From Winogradskyella endarachnes (GTDB taxonomy: Bacteria; Bacteroidota; Bacteroidia; Flavobacteriales; Flavobacteriaceae), in contig NZ_WOWS01000005.1 in assembly GCF_009741275.1 (NCBI RefSeq), positions 186,001 to 250,000 of the forward strand: a stretch of DNA of 64,000 bases, read 5' to 3'. The stretch's first letter is position 1; each line of letters opens with the position of its first letter. Position numbers and translations under genes: made by a program. A model generated the notes under the pieces. That model was not told the origin of the DNA. It did no database searches and saw only the letters and a list, made by a program, of their open reading frames with translations. Below, in pieces: positions 43,748 through 52,924 of this stretch.

Positions 43748-44998
43748 TTATTTAGTTACAATTTGAACTGTGCCTTGTGTTAATTGCTTTAATAATATAG
43801 TTTTGTCTTTTTCTAACTCTTTTATTGCAAGGTCGTTATAATTTCTAATTGTATAAAGACTTACATTTCTGTTACATGTTACATTAAATTTAGCTTTTAA
43901 ATGTTGTAATAATTTTTCTAGATTATCATATAAATTGTCAATACAAACTGAAAAACTAATGGCAGAATTCTGAATAACATCTACCTTCATTTTATATAAA
44001 TGTAACAAACTAAAAATATCACTTATATTTTCTTCCATTATGTATGAAAAATCTAATGACGACAGTGAAATTAACGTCTGATTTTTCTTTACAATAAAAC
44101 AAGGAATTTCAGGTTCTAAATCTTTGCCTTTACTTACGCATGTTCCATTACCCTTAGGGTTTAAAAATGATTTTACATACAATGGAATTTCCTTTTGTTG
44201 CAACGGCTGTAAAGTTTTAGGATGTATAACAGATGCGCCATAAAACGCCAACTCAATAGCTTCTCTGTATGATATTTGATGTAATAATTGGGTGTTTTTA
44301 AAAAAACGTGGATCTGCATTTAAAACTCCTGGTACATCTTTCCAAATTGTAACACTATTAGCATTTAAGCAATAGGCAAAAATAGCTGCCGTATAATCAC
44401 TACCTTCTCTACCTAGCGTAGTTGTAAAATTATTAGCATCACTACCCAAAAAACCTTGAGTAATATTTAAAATATTAATATTTATATGTGATGAAATATT
44501 AGTTTGTGTGGCTTCCCAATTTATGTTAGAATGTCTGTAATAATTATCCGTTTTTATCAACTCTCTAACATCTACCCAATTATTTTTCAGGTCAATTTCA
44601 TTGAGATAATGGCTTATAATTGTCGTAGATATTAATTCGCCATAACCTATAACTTGATCATAAACGTAATTATAATCTGGTGATTTATTACTTTTAAAAA
44701 AAAGGCTTAATTCATCAAAAAAGGCTTTTACATCCTTAAATACTTGGTGATGATTATTAGAAAATAAATCTACCATAATATCATTATGGTATTTAATTAC
44801 ATCGTGTAGAGCACTTTGTAATTCGTCTTTATTTTCAAAATAATTTTTAATTACGAGTTCCATACTATTGGTTGTTTTTCCCATTGCAGAAATCACAACT
44901 AATGTATTATCGTAGCCTGTAGTTTGTAATACTTTTGCTAAGTTTTTTACACCATCTGCATCTTTTACAGATGCACCTCCAAATTTATAAACTCTCAT
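43748..44998 (-). CDS. Aspartate kinase (monofunctional)
   Basis: First enzyme of the aspartate-family amino acid and diaminopimelate pathway, phosphorylating L-aspartate; cytoplasmic. 416 residues from the ATG at 44998; a GTG two codons earlier is possible. Motifs: VYKFGGASVKDADG at the start, TTLGREGSDYTAA and SVTIWKDVPGVLNADPR. The C-terminal third (about 290-416) is an ACT-type regulatory region, so feedback control is likely. Middle gene of a minus-strand operon, 29 bases after the GNAT gene and 19 before the acyltransferase. Confidence 0.92.
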   Translation of the reverse strand: MRVYKFGGASVKDADGVKNLAKVLQTTGYDNTLVVISAMGKTTNSMELVIKNYFENKDELQSALHDVIKYHNDIMVDLFSNNHHQVFKDVKAFFDELSLFFKSNKSPDYNYVYDQVIGYGELISTTIISHYLNEIDLKNNWVDVRELIKTDNYYRHSNINWEATQTNISSHININILNITQGFLGSDANNFTTTLGREGSDYTAAIFAYCLNANSVTIWKDVPGVLNADPRFFKNTQLLHQISYREAIELAFYGASVIHPKTLQPLQQKEIPLYVKSFLNPKGNGTCVSKGKDLEPEIPCFIVKKNQTLISLSSLDFSYIMEENISDIFSLLHLYKMKVDVIQNSAISFSVCIDNLYDNLEKLLQHLKAKFNVTCNRNVSLYTIRNYNDLAIKELEKDKTILLKQLTQGTVQIVTK

Positions 44999-45027
44999 AT
45001 GCACTTCTCAAAATAGCGGTAACCTTA

Positions 45028-45507
45028 TTACTTAATATTATTTATATAGCTCGCTATTGCCTTTTCATTTAATTGAACTACGTTCCAATCTCTCATTACA
45101 TTTGCGCCTTTGCTTTCATAAAAATCTATTGCCGGTTCGTTCCAGTCTAAAACTTCCCAACTCACTCGTTTAACACCTAAAGATTGAGCGTGCTTAACAA
45201 CCGCATCTAAAAGTTGAGTTCCTAAACCTTTACCTCTACTAGCTTTGCTTACAATAAGGTCTTCTAAATGCAGTACCTGACCTTTCCATGTAGAGTATCT
45301 AGGATACACTAAAGCAATACCTTCTATTATGGCATCATTTTCTAAAACAAAACAGGTGAATTTTGGAATGGTACCAAAACCATCATTTTCTAAATCTTGG
45401 AGGGTTACTTCTACTGCATCTGGCTCTTTTTCAAAAGTTGCTAATTCTTGAATAAGTTCTAAAACTCTTGGCATATCTTGTTTAGTAGCTAATCTTGGTT
45501 GACTCAT
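45028..45507 (-). CDS. GNAT N-acetyltransferase, SSAT-like
   Basis: 159 residues from the ATG at 45507; an in-frame TTG upstream (45531) lies inside the promoter. Acetyl-CoA-binding motif SRGKGLGTQLLDAV with the preceding YSTWKGQVLHLEDLIV and the later WNEPAIDFYESKGA place it with diamine/thialysine acetyltransferases (SSAT family). The substrate is probably an amine or lysine analogue, but this is not proven by sequence. First gene of an operon with aspartate kinase and the two-domain acyltransferase. Confidence 0.87.
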   Translation of the reverse strand: MSQPRLATKQDMPRVLELIQELATFEKEPDAVEVTLQDLENDGFGTIPKFTCFVLENDAIIEGIALVYPRYSTWKGQVLHLEDLIVSKASRGKGLGTQLLDAVVKHAQSLGVKRVSWEVLDWNEPAIDFYESKGANVMRDWNVVQLNEKAIASYINNIK

Positions 45508-45528
45508 GAAATATATAAAAAGAAATAC

Positions 45529-45560
45529 CAAAGATAATCTAAACTCTGACTACAAAACAA
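45529..45560 (-). promoter_or_regulatory. Promoter of the GNAT-aspartate kinase-acyltransferase operon
   Basis: Minus-strand -7 box TATCTTTG (45529-45536) with a TTG (45558-45560) 21 bases upstream. Its place 22 bases before the ATG at 45507 confirms that start. Confidence 0.55.
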
Positions 45561-45636
45561 CTAATTTCACGTACGAAAACGTTATAGTTTGTTAAAAAAT
45601 ACGATATTTGTACGCTACTAATCAATAATTTACTTG

Positions 45637-46647
45637 ATGCCAAATAAAAAACAAACTTTAGGAGAATTTATAATAGAGAATCAATCATCGTTTAAATACA
45701 CTTCTGGAGAATTATCTAGATTAATAAATTCTATTCGTTTAGCCGCCAAAGTTGTAAACCATGAGGTAAACAAAGCTGGCCTTGTAGATATCATTGGTGC
45801 TGCTGGTGACACTAATATACAAGGAGAAGATCAGCAAAAATTAGATGTATACGCTAATGATAAGTTTATACAAACCATGACCAAAAGAAATATTGTGTGT
45901 GGTATTGCTAGTGAAGAAGAAGATGATTTTATTACCATTAATAGTCAAGATGAAAATCATCAAAATAAATACGTGGTTTTAATTGATCCTTTAGATGGTT
46001 CTTCTAACATAGATGTTAACGTGTCTGTTGGTACCATTTTTTCTATTTATAGAAGAGTTACACCTGTAGGAACACCTGTAACCATGGAAGACTTTTTACA
46101 AAAAGGAAACCAACAAGTAGCTGCTGGCTATGTAGTTTATGGTACATCTACAATGCTAGTGTATACCACAGGAGATGGTGTAAATGGATTTACATTAAAC
46201 CCAGCAATTGGATCATTCTATTTATCGCATCCAAATATGCAATTCCCAGAAGATGGTACCATCTATTCTGTAAATGAGGGTAATTATGTACATTTTCCAT
46301 TAGGTATTAAAAAGTATATAAAATACTGCCAAGAAGAAAAAGACAATAGGCCATATACATCGCGTTATATAGGCTCTTTAGTTTCAGACTTTCATAGAAA
46401 CATGATTAAAGGTGGTATATATATGTACCCAAAAAGCTACAAAGCGCCTAACGGAAAATTACGTTTATTGTATGAATGTAATCCAATGGCATTTTTAGCA
46501 GAACAAGCTAACGGAAAAGCGAGTGATGGTTACACACGTATTATGGATATAAAACCAACCGAATTGCACCAGAGAGTTCCTTTTATCTGTGGCAGCAAAA
46601 ATATGGTAGAAAAGGCAGAGGAATTTATGAGAGATAATGTAGAGTAA
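45637..46647 (+). CDS. fbp: Fructose-1,6-bisphosphatase, class I
   Basis: Gluconeogenic hydrolysis of fructose 1,6-bisphosphate; cytoplasmic, Mg-dependent. 336 residues from the ATG at 45637, directly after a TTG. Active-site signature [20 protein letters not shown] and the substrate region [20 protein letters not shown] are clear; [13 protein letters not shown] near residue 65 is the N-terminal metal loop. Gluconeogenesis is needed when growing on products such as pyruvate from alginate, though no regulatory link is visible. Monocistronic; followed by an unusually long inverted repeat. Confidence 0.96.
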   Translation: MPNKKQTLGEFIIENQSSFKYTSGELSRLINSIRLAAKVVNHEVNKAGLVDIIGAAGDTNIQGEDQQKLDVYANDKFIQTMTKRNIVCGIASEEEDDFITINSQDENHQNKYVVLIDPLDGSSNIDVNVSVGTIFSIYRRVTPVGTPVTMEDFLQKGNQQVAAGYVVYGTSTMLVYTTGDGVNGFTLNPAIGSFYLSHPNMQFPEDGTIYSVNEGNYVHFPLGIKKYIKYCQEEKDNRPYTSRYIGSLVSDFHRNMIKGGIYMYPKSYKAPNGKLRLLYECNPMAFLAEQANGKASDGYTRIMDIKPTELHQRVPFICGSKNMVEKAEEFMRDNVE

Positions 46648-46657
46648 ATCTTTTGTG

Positions 46658-46712
46658 CATATTAAAACTAAAAAAGCAACCCAAATTGGGTTGCTTTTTT
46701 AGTTTTAATATG
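46658..46712. terminator. Bidirectional terminator with 27-bp perfect arms
   Basis: The arms 46658-46684 and 46686-46712 are exact reverse complements with a single central base. The core GCAACCCAA/TTGGGTTGC is flanked by A6/T6 runs, giving a U-tract on either strand. It separates the convergent genes fbp and the TerB-like gene. Confidence 0.92.
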
Positions 46713-46721
46713 TATTTAGAA

Positions 46722-47153
46722 TTATTGGTTCATGTTCTTAATACCATAGCTAAACTCTTCTAAAGTAGCCTCGTTTTTTACCAACTCTAATGCTTTATCT
46801 GCAATATATTTTACATTAACAGCATGAAACCCTAAGCCTACACAAAACTTATGTAATAAACTTTCTTGAGCCTCACCTTTTACACCATCTGCCCAAACCA
46901 TTCTTGTTAAATCAAACAATCGTTCTAAACGGTTGTCATAAGATACAGGAGGATTAATTGGGTAAGAGTTATAATCTTTTAATATTTTTTCATAATCATT
47001 TTCCGTTACATTTAGATTTCTTGCTAATCGATCTAAAAATGTTTTTTCGGAATCTGTAATAATTCCATCACTCATGGCTACACGAACTATTGATGCAAAA
47101 TGATCGGTATTGCGTTTTCTAAAGCCACTATCGTATAAATCTGAAATTGACAT
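46722..47153 (-). CDS. TerB-like (tellurite resistance B family) protein
   Basis: 143-residue all-helical protein of the TerB/DjlA-N family: repeated helix pattern with FASIVRVAMSDGIITDSEKTFLDRLARNL, containing the acidic DGIITDSE loop typical of TerB, and a second half FDLTRMVWADGVKGEAQESLLHKFCVGLGF that mirrors it. No signal peptide. Family members are linked to stress and membrane surveillance; a role in tellurite resistance should not be assumed. Divergent from mfd with a shared 102-base promoter region. Confidence 0.82.
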   Translation of the reverse strand: MSISDLYDSGFRKRNTDHFASIVRVAMSDGIITDSEKTFLDRLARNLNVTENDYEKILKDYNSYPINPPVSYDNRLERLFDLTRMVWADGVKGEAQESLLHKFCVGLGFHAVNVKYIADKALELVKNEATLEEFSYGIKNMNQ

Positions 47154-47176
47154 ATTTTTATTGTTTTAAATACGCG

Positions 47177-47207
47177 CAAATATAATTCTAATAAAAGATT
47201 ATTTCAA
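47177..47207 (-). promoter_or_regulatory. TerB-like gene promoter
   Basis: Minus-strand -7 box TATATTTG (47177-47184) and TTG (47205-47207) with a 20-base spacer, 24 bases upstream of the ATG at 47153. Confidence 0.6.
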
Positions 47208-47228
47208 TTAATAACCCTTCAAAAATTT

Positions 47229-47236
47229 TATATTTG
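47229..47236 (+). promoter_or_regulatory. mfd -7 box
   Basis: TATATTTG, 20 bases upstream of the TTG start of mfd. No clear -33 box. The divergent TerB-like promoter lies 45 bases away. Confidence 0.5.
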
Positions 47237-47255
47237 TACTATCAAAATAAGAAAC

Positions 47256-50200
47256 TTGAGTAAAGTGTCTATCGCCCAAACATTCGCACAGACTTTGCAA
47301 TTGCAAAATCTGCAAACTGCTATTGCCTTAACTGAAGCCAATGGCAAAACAAAAACACATTTAAAAGGTCTTGTAGGTTCTTCATTATCAATTACAATAG
47401 CAGAAGCATTTAAAACCGCAGAGCACCCCTTTTTACTTATATTAGATGATAAAGAAGAAGCAGCTTTTTACCTTAATGATTTAGAACAACTCATTAATGA
47501 TAAAGATGTTTTATTTTATCCTGGTAGTTATCGCAGACCATACCAAATAGAAGAAACCAACAATGCCAACGTGCTTTTAAGAGCAGAAGTGCTTAACCGT
47601 ATCAATTCGCGTAAAAAACCATGCATTATTGTCACCTATCCTGATGCACTTTTTGAAAAAGTAGTGACAAAGAAGGAACTAGAAAAAAACACCTTGAAAA
47701 TTACTGTTGGTAACGAGTTAAGCATAGATTTTGTAAACGAAGTTTTATTTGAATATAAATTTAAACGTGTAGATTTTGTCACTGAACCAGGAGATTTCTC
47801 GGTTAGAGGTGGAATTGTAGATGTGTTTTCTTTTTCGCATGATGAACCCTACCGAATTGAATTTTTTGGTGATGAAGTAGATAGTATAAGAACCTTTGAT
47901 GTAGAAACACAACTATCTACAGAACGCATTAAAAAAGTAAGCATTATACCCAATGTAGCAAACAAACTTATTGCAGAACAACGTGAAAGTTTCTTAAAAT
48001 ACATTTCTAATAAAACGGTAATTTTTTCTAAAAATGCTTCGCTTATATTTTCTAGAATTGATGATTTTTATACCAAAGCCGAAGATGCTTTTAATAATTT
48101 AAGCAGTGATATAAAACACGCTTCACCTAAAGAATTATTCTGCAATTCAGACGTATTAAAACGTCAATTTTTAGACTATTCCTTGGTAGAATTTGGCTCA
48201 GAAGCCATGTTTGCCAAACAACTTATTGCCTTTTACACCAAACCTCAACCAGCATTTAATAAACAATTTAATTTATTAATTGAAGATTTAAATGAAAACC
48301 ACGCTAACGGCATAACCAATTACATTGCCTGTGTTAGTGAGCAACAAGCCAAACGTTTTCATGATATTTTTGATGATGCTGAGCAAGAAGTACATTATAA
48401 AACCGTGGTACTTTCTTTATATCAAGGTTTCATAGATACAGAACATAAAATTGCGGTTTATACGGATCACCAAATATTTGATCGCTATCATAAATTTCAC
48501 CTTAAAAATGGCTATGCCAAAAAACAAGCAATTACCTTAAAAGAGTTAACTAATCTAGAGATAGGTGATTATGTAACGCACATTGATCATGGTATTGGAA
48601 AATTTGGTGGACTACAAAAAATTAATGTCGAAGGTAAAAAGCAAGAGGCTATAAAACTAGTTTATGGTGAGCGCGATATTTTATACCTCAGCATTCACTC
48701 TTTACATAAAATCACCAAATTTAATGGCAAGGATGGCAAACCACCAACAGTTTATAAATTAGGTAGTAAAGCATGGAAGGTTTTAAAACAAAAAACAAAA
48801 TCTCGTGTTAAAGAAATTGCCTTCAACCTTATAAAGCTCTATGCTAAACGAAAATTAAAAAAAGGATTTCAATACGCACCAGATAGCCACATGCAATTAG
48901 AGCTAGAAGCCTCTTTTATTTATGAAGACACACCAGACCAAACCTCCTCTACTGCAGATATAAAAGCAGATATGGAGAGTGAACGACCAATGGATCGTTT
49001 AGTTTGTGGTGATGTTGGTTTTGGTAAAACAGAAGTTGCCATAAGAGCAGCTTTTAAAGCAGTTGATAACGGTAAACAAGTTGCGGTGTTAGTACCAACA
49101 ACAATTTTAGCATACCAACATGCACGTACTTTTAAAGAACGTTTAAAAGATTTTCCGGTAACCGTTGATTACATTAATCGTTTTAGAACAGCTAAAGAAA
49201 AGCGCGACACTTTAGAGGCTCTAGAAAAAGGAAGTGTAGACATTATAATTGGTACGCATCAACTCGCTAATAAAAATGTAAAATTTAAAGATTTAGGATT
49301 ACTCATTGTAGATGAAGAGCAAAAGTTTGGAGTTGCTGTAAAAGAAAAACTTAAAACCATAAAAGAAAATGTAGACGTCTTAACTCTAACAGCTACACCT
49401 ATACCAAGAACACTTCAGTTTAGTTTAATGGCGGCTAGAGATTTATCTGTGATTACTACACCACCTCCAAATCGTTATCCTATAGAAAGCCATGTTATTA
49501 GATTTGGTGAAGAAACCATTAGAGATGCCGTTAGTTATGAGATACAACGTGGCGGACAAGTGTTTTTTATTCATAATAGAATAGAAAACATTAAAGAAGT
49601 TGCTGGTATGCTTCAGCGTTTGGTACCAGATGCTAAAATTGGTATTGGCCATGGACAAATGGATGGCAAAAAGTTAGAAACTTTGATGCTGGCTTTTATG
49701 AATGGGGAATTCGATGTTTTAGTGAGTACAACCATTATTGAAAGTGGATTAGATGTACCAAACGCAAATACCATTTTTATTAATAACGCAAATAATTTTG
49801 GTCTAAGTGATCTACACCAAATGCGTGGTAGAGTTGGCCGTAGTAACAAAAAAGCATTCTGTTATTTTATTACTCCAGAATATTCTGCAATGACAACAGA
49901 TGCTAGAAAACGTATTAGTGCATTAGAGCAATTTACAGAATTAGGAAGTGGTTTTAATATTGCCATGAAAGATTTAGAAATCCGTGGAGCAGGAGATTTG
50001 TTAGGTGGCGAACAAAGTGGTTTTATAAGTGATATTGGTTTTGATACCTATCAAAAAATATTAAACGAAGCTATTGAAGAGTTAAAGGAAACAGAATTTT
50101 CAGATTTATATGAAGATGATGGTAAACCTAAAACATACGTTAAAGATATTACTATTGATACTGATTTTGAATTGTTATTTCCAGACGATTATATCAACAA

Positions 50201-50600
50201 CATTACAGAACGATTAAATCTATACACCAAACTAAACGAGATTAAAACTGAAGAAGAATTAGCAAAGTTTGAAACGGAAATTATTGACCGTTTTGGCGAA
50301 TTACCGACTCAGGTTTCAGATTTATTAGATAGCGTAAGATTGAAATGGATAGCCACAAAAATGGGTATTGAAATACTAATAATGAAACAAAGTAAAATGA
50401 TTGGCTATTTTGTGCAAGATCAACAAAGTGGATTTTACCAAAGTACAGCATTTACAAAGGTTTTACAATTTGTACAGCAAAATGTTGGTAAATGCAAAAT
50501 GAAAGAAAAACAAACCAGAAAAGGTCTGCGCTTACTAATTACATTTGAGAATATTAAATCTACCAAACAAGCATTAGCTGCACTATCTGATATGCAATGA
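47256..50600 (+). CDS. mfd: Transcription-repair coupling factor
   Basis: ATP-dependent translocase that removes stalled RNA polymerase at DNA lesions and recruits UvrA. 1114 residues. Domains in order: UvrB-like N-terminal modules (1-340), a CarD-like RNA polymerase interaction domain (about 435-530, LEIGDYVTHIDHGIGKFGG), the helicase core with Walker A GDVGFGKTE (about 585), DEEQ (about 686), TATPIPRT and the GRVGRS motif VI, and the C-terminal TRCF domain. The start is TTG (47256), 20 bases after a -7 box. The stop overlaps the next ATG (ATGA), so the EamA gene is translationally coupled. Confidence 0.97.
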   Translation: MSKVSIAQTFAQTLQLQNLQTAIALTEANGKTKTHLKGLVGSSLSITIAEAFKTAEHPFLLILDDKEEAAFYLNDLEQLINDKDVLFYPGSYRRPYQIEETNNANVLLRAEVLNRINSRKKPCIIVTYPDALFEKVVTKKELEKNTLKITVGNELSIDFVNEVLFEYKFKRVDFVTEPGDFSVRGGIVDVFSFSHDEPYRIEFFGDEVDSIRTFDVETQLSTERIKKVSIIPNVANKLIAEQRESFLKYISNKTVIFSKNASLIFSRIDDFYTKAEDAFNNLSSDIKHASPKELFCNSDVLKRQFLDYSLVEFGSEAMFAKQLIAFYTKPQPAFNKQFNLLIEDLNENHANGITNYIACVSEQQAKRFHDIFDDAEQEVHYKTVVLSLYQGFIDTEHKIAVYTDHQIFDRYHKFHLKNGYAKKQAITLKELTNLEIGDYVTHIDHGIGKFGGLQKINVEGKKQEAIKLVYGERDILYLSIHSLHKITKFNGKDGKPPTVYKLGSKAWKVLKQKTKSRVKEIAFNLIKLYAKRKLKKGFQYAPDSHMQLELEASFIYEDTPDQTSSTADIKADMESERPMDRLVCGDVGFGKTEVAIRAAFKAVDNGKQVAVLVPTTILAYQHARTFKERLKDFPVTVDYINRFRTAKEKRDTLEALEKGSVDIIIGTHQLANKNVKFKDLGLLIVDEEQKFGVAVKEKLKTIKENVDVLTLTATPIPRTLQFSLMAARDLSVITTPPPNRYPIESHVIRFGEETIRDAVSYEIQRGGQVFFIHNRIENIKEVAGMLQRLVPDAKIGIGHGQMDGKKLETLMLAFMNGEFDVLVSTTIIESGLDVPNANTIFINNANNFGLSDLHQMRGRVGRSNKKAFCYFITPEYSAMTTDARKRISALEQFTELGSGFNIAMKDLEIRGAGDLLGGEQSGFISDIGFDTYQKILNEAIEELKETEFSDLYEDDGKPKTYVKDITIDTDFELLFPDDYINNITERLNLYTKLNEIKTEEELAKFETEIIDRFGELPTQVSDLLDSVRLKWIATKMGIEILIMKQSKMIGYFVQDQQSGFYQSTAFTKVLQFVQQNVGKCKMKEKQTRKGLRLLITFENIKSTKQALAALSDMQ

Positions 50601-51457
50601 GCGAAAAAAACCATGTAAATAATTTATTACTTTTAATTATTGCAACTATTTGCTTAAGTACATCTGGTCCATTAGGTAGATTTATAGATATGCCTACTGT
50701 TGTTATTATTTGGTGGCGATCTATCTTAGCTATGATTTTTTTATTCACTTTTTGTGCTTTTAAAGGCATTAAACTAAAAATTAGCGCTAAAGACCGTATA
50801 ACCTTTTTTATTGCAGCTATCTTAATGGGAGCACATTGGATAACCTATTTCTATGCCTTAAAGTTATCTAACGTTGCCATTGGAATGATTTCGTTATTTA
50901 CCTTTCCTGTAATTATAGCTTTATTAGAGCCACTATTTTCCAAAACAAAGCTAGATCCAATACATATTGTTCTCGGTATAATTGTAATGGTTGGCATATA
51001 TTTTCTTGCCCCAGAATTCAATTTAGAAAATGGCCATTTACAAGGCATTTTATTTGGTGTACTTTCTGCTGTTTGCTACGCTTTAAGAATATTAATATTA
51101 AAAGGACAAGTTGCCAATTATAACAGCACTATGTTAATGTTCTATCAAGTTGCTATTGTAGCTGTATTATTGGCTCCTGTTTTATTTATTATGGATACTT
51201 CTAATATTAAAACACAATATCCTTACGTTTTATTACTAGCATTAGTAACCACATCAATTGGCCATACACTATTTGTAAATAGTTTAAAATACTTTAAAGC
51301 AAGTACAGCGAGCATAATAGGAAGCACACAACCCGTTTTTGGAATTATAATTGCCTTCTTTTTCTTGAATGAAATACCAACAATACATACATTTGTTGGA
51401 GGCGCTTTAATATTAGCTACTGTAATTGTAGAAAGTATTAGATCTAAAACACAATAA
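50597..51457 (+). CDS. EamA/DMT-family transporter
   Basis: Inner-membrane protein of 286 residues with ten predicted helices in two EamA repeats (about 10-140 and 150-283), of the drug/metabolite transporter superfamily. Family marks include LSTSGPLGRFIDMPTVVIIWWRS in helix 1-2 and SIIGSTQPVFGIIIAFFFLNE in the second repeat. Substrate unknown; such proteins often export amino acids or metabolites. Overlaps mfd by 4 bases. Confidence 0.87.
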   Translation: MSEKNHVNNLLLLIIATICLSTSGPLGRFIDMPTVVIIWWRSILAMIFLFTFCAFKGIKLKISAKDRITFFIAAILMGAHWITYFYALKLSNVAIGMISLFTFPVIIALLEPLFSKTKLDPIHIVLGIIVMVGIYFLAPEFNLENGHLQGILFGVLSAVCYALRILILKGQVANYNSTMLMFYQVAIVAVLLAPVLFIMDTSNIKTQYPYVLLLALVTTSIGHTLFVNSLKYFKASTASIIGSTQPVFGIIIAFFFLNEIPTIHTFVGGALILATVIVESIRSKTQ

Positions 51458-51514
51458 CTACTTTAAAATGGCTCAATTTTTGACACACCATTGTAAATAA
51501 ATAGCATAAATAAA

Positions 51515-52816
51515 ATGAAGAAAATTTTAATCATAGCATTAGTATTACCATTTATCTCACTGGCACAAACTATAAAAGGCACGTTTTCACCAGCAGAAGA
51601 TTACACGTATGCTTTTTTATATAAGGCAACACCAGAAGGTGCTAATTACATTGATAGAGGAAAATTAGACAGCAATGGTCAGTTTGAAATAAAATTAAAA
51701 GACTCCTTAGAAGCTGGTATTTACAAAATAGTTTATGCAATTCCGCCAGAAGAAAATAATTTCGATTTTATCTATGATGGCAAAGAGTCTGTTAACTTCA
51801 ATTTTAACCAAGATGAAGGTGTAGAATTTACAGAATCTGAAGAAAATAAACTTTGGATGTCTTACTTAAAAAGTATTGAAATGGTAAACCACACCATTAG
51901 TAATTATTACACTAAAAATAACGAAGATAAAAAAGGGTTTAGTGCCATTTTTAAAACATTAAAAGACACCCAATTAGCATACGAAGATTTAGCTAAAGAT
52001 AAATTAGCGCTTAATTTTATAACAGCTAATCGTCCTTATATGCCTGCACAATATGAAAACATTTCCACCTATTCTAAAAACTTAAAAGAACACTATTTAA
52101 GTCAGGTAGATTTTAGCAATTACTTATTACAAAGCTCTACGTTTTTAACAGATCGGGTAACCTCTTATGTCTTTAACATGGTGCAAAACCCAACTAATGA
52201 CACCTACAAATCTCATATTGACGATGTAGCAAAGGCAATTTCTAATGATGATTTAATTATTAAAACAAGTTTATTAGAAATGCTATGGCAACATTTTGTA
52301 AGCTCAGAAAACCATGAGGTTGCTAATTACATTACAGATAATTATTTATTAGAATTAGCTAAAGCAACCAACAATAAAGTATTAGAAGAAATGGTAACCT
52401 CTTTTAAAAATACATCTATAGGAGCTGTAGCGCCTAATTTTGAAATAACTTCTAATGGACAAAACACAAGCTTACACCAATTAAAAGGATCCGATTATTA
52501 TTTACTTGTTTTTTGGAGTAGCGCTTGCGGACACTGTTTAGATGAGTTACCAAAAGTAAAAGACATGGTTGCTAACAAACCCAACTTAAAAGTTGTGGCT
52601 TTTGGTTTAGAAAAAGAAGATAATCATTGGGATAAAGAAATTAAAAACTATCCAAATTTTATACATCAAATTGGGTTAGGTAAATGGGAAAACCCAACAG
52701 TTATAACTTATGGAGTTTCTGCTACACCTATGTATTTTCTTTTAAGTGCGGATAAAATTATAATGGCTAAACCTTATGAGTTAAAAGACTTAGAAGTTAT
52801 ATTAAAGAACCTGTAA
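51515..52816 (+). CDS. TlpA-like thioredoxin-fold lipoprotein or periplasmic protein
   Basis: 433 residues. Signal peptide MKKILIIALVLPFISLAQ without a lipobox Cys, so probably periplasmic. The N-terminal part (20-300) resembles DUF4369-like beta and helical regions of Bacteroidota thioredoxin proteins; the C-terminal 140 residues are a TlpA-type thioredoxin fold with the redox motif CGHC (about 339-342, in FWSSACGHCLDELP) and the cis-Pro segment GVSATPMYFLL. It likely reduces or isomerises disulfides in the periplasm. Starts 57 bases after the EamA gene; a terminator follows. Confidence 0.85.
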   Translation: MKKILIIALVLPFISLAQTIKGTFSPAEDYTYAFLYKATPEGANYIDRGKLDSNGQFEIKLKDSLEAGIYKIVYAIPPEENNFDFIYDGKESVNFNFNQDEGVEFTESEENKLWMSYLKSIEMVNHTISNYYTKNNEDKKGFSAIFKTLKDTQLAYEDLAKDKLALNFITANRPYMPAQYENISTYSKNLKEHYLSQVDFSNYLLQSSTFLTDRVTSYVFNMVQNPTNDTYKSHIDDVAKAISNDDLIIKTSLLEMLWQHFVSSENHEVANYITDNYLLELAKATNNKVLEEMVTSFKNTSIGAVAPNFEITSNGQNTSLHQLKGSDYYLLVFWSSACGHCLDELPKVKDMVANKPNLKVVAFGLEKEDNHWDKEIKNYPNFIHQIGLGKWENPTVITYGVSATPMYFLLSADKIIMAKPYELKDLEVILKNL

Positions 52817-52840
52817 ACCAACTAATTAAATTTAAAAGAA

Positions 52841-52874
52841 AACGCTCAGAAAAACAAATGTTTCTCTGAGCGTT
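52841..52874. terminator. Bidirectional terminator
   Basis: Stem AACGCTCAGA (52841-52850) with TCTGAGCGTT (52865-52874); the inner bases AAAACA/TGTTT extend it. Lies between the convergent thioredoxin-like and lipoprotein genes. Confidence 0.75.
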
Positions 52875-52924
52875 CTGAAACTAAATAACCAACCAAAATT
52901 TAGTTTCATTTGTATCTTTAAGTT

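Noticed and set aside
46722..47153. Tellurite resistance locus
   Set aside because: Only one TerB-like gene and no TerC, TerD or TerE partners; a general TerB-fold protein is the safer call.
49443..49849. Minus-strand frames inside mfd
   Set aside because: Antisense to the conserved helicase core, with no promoter or family similarity.
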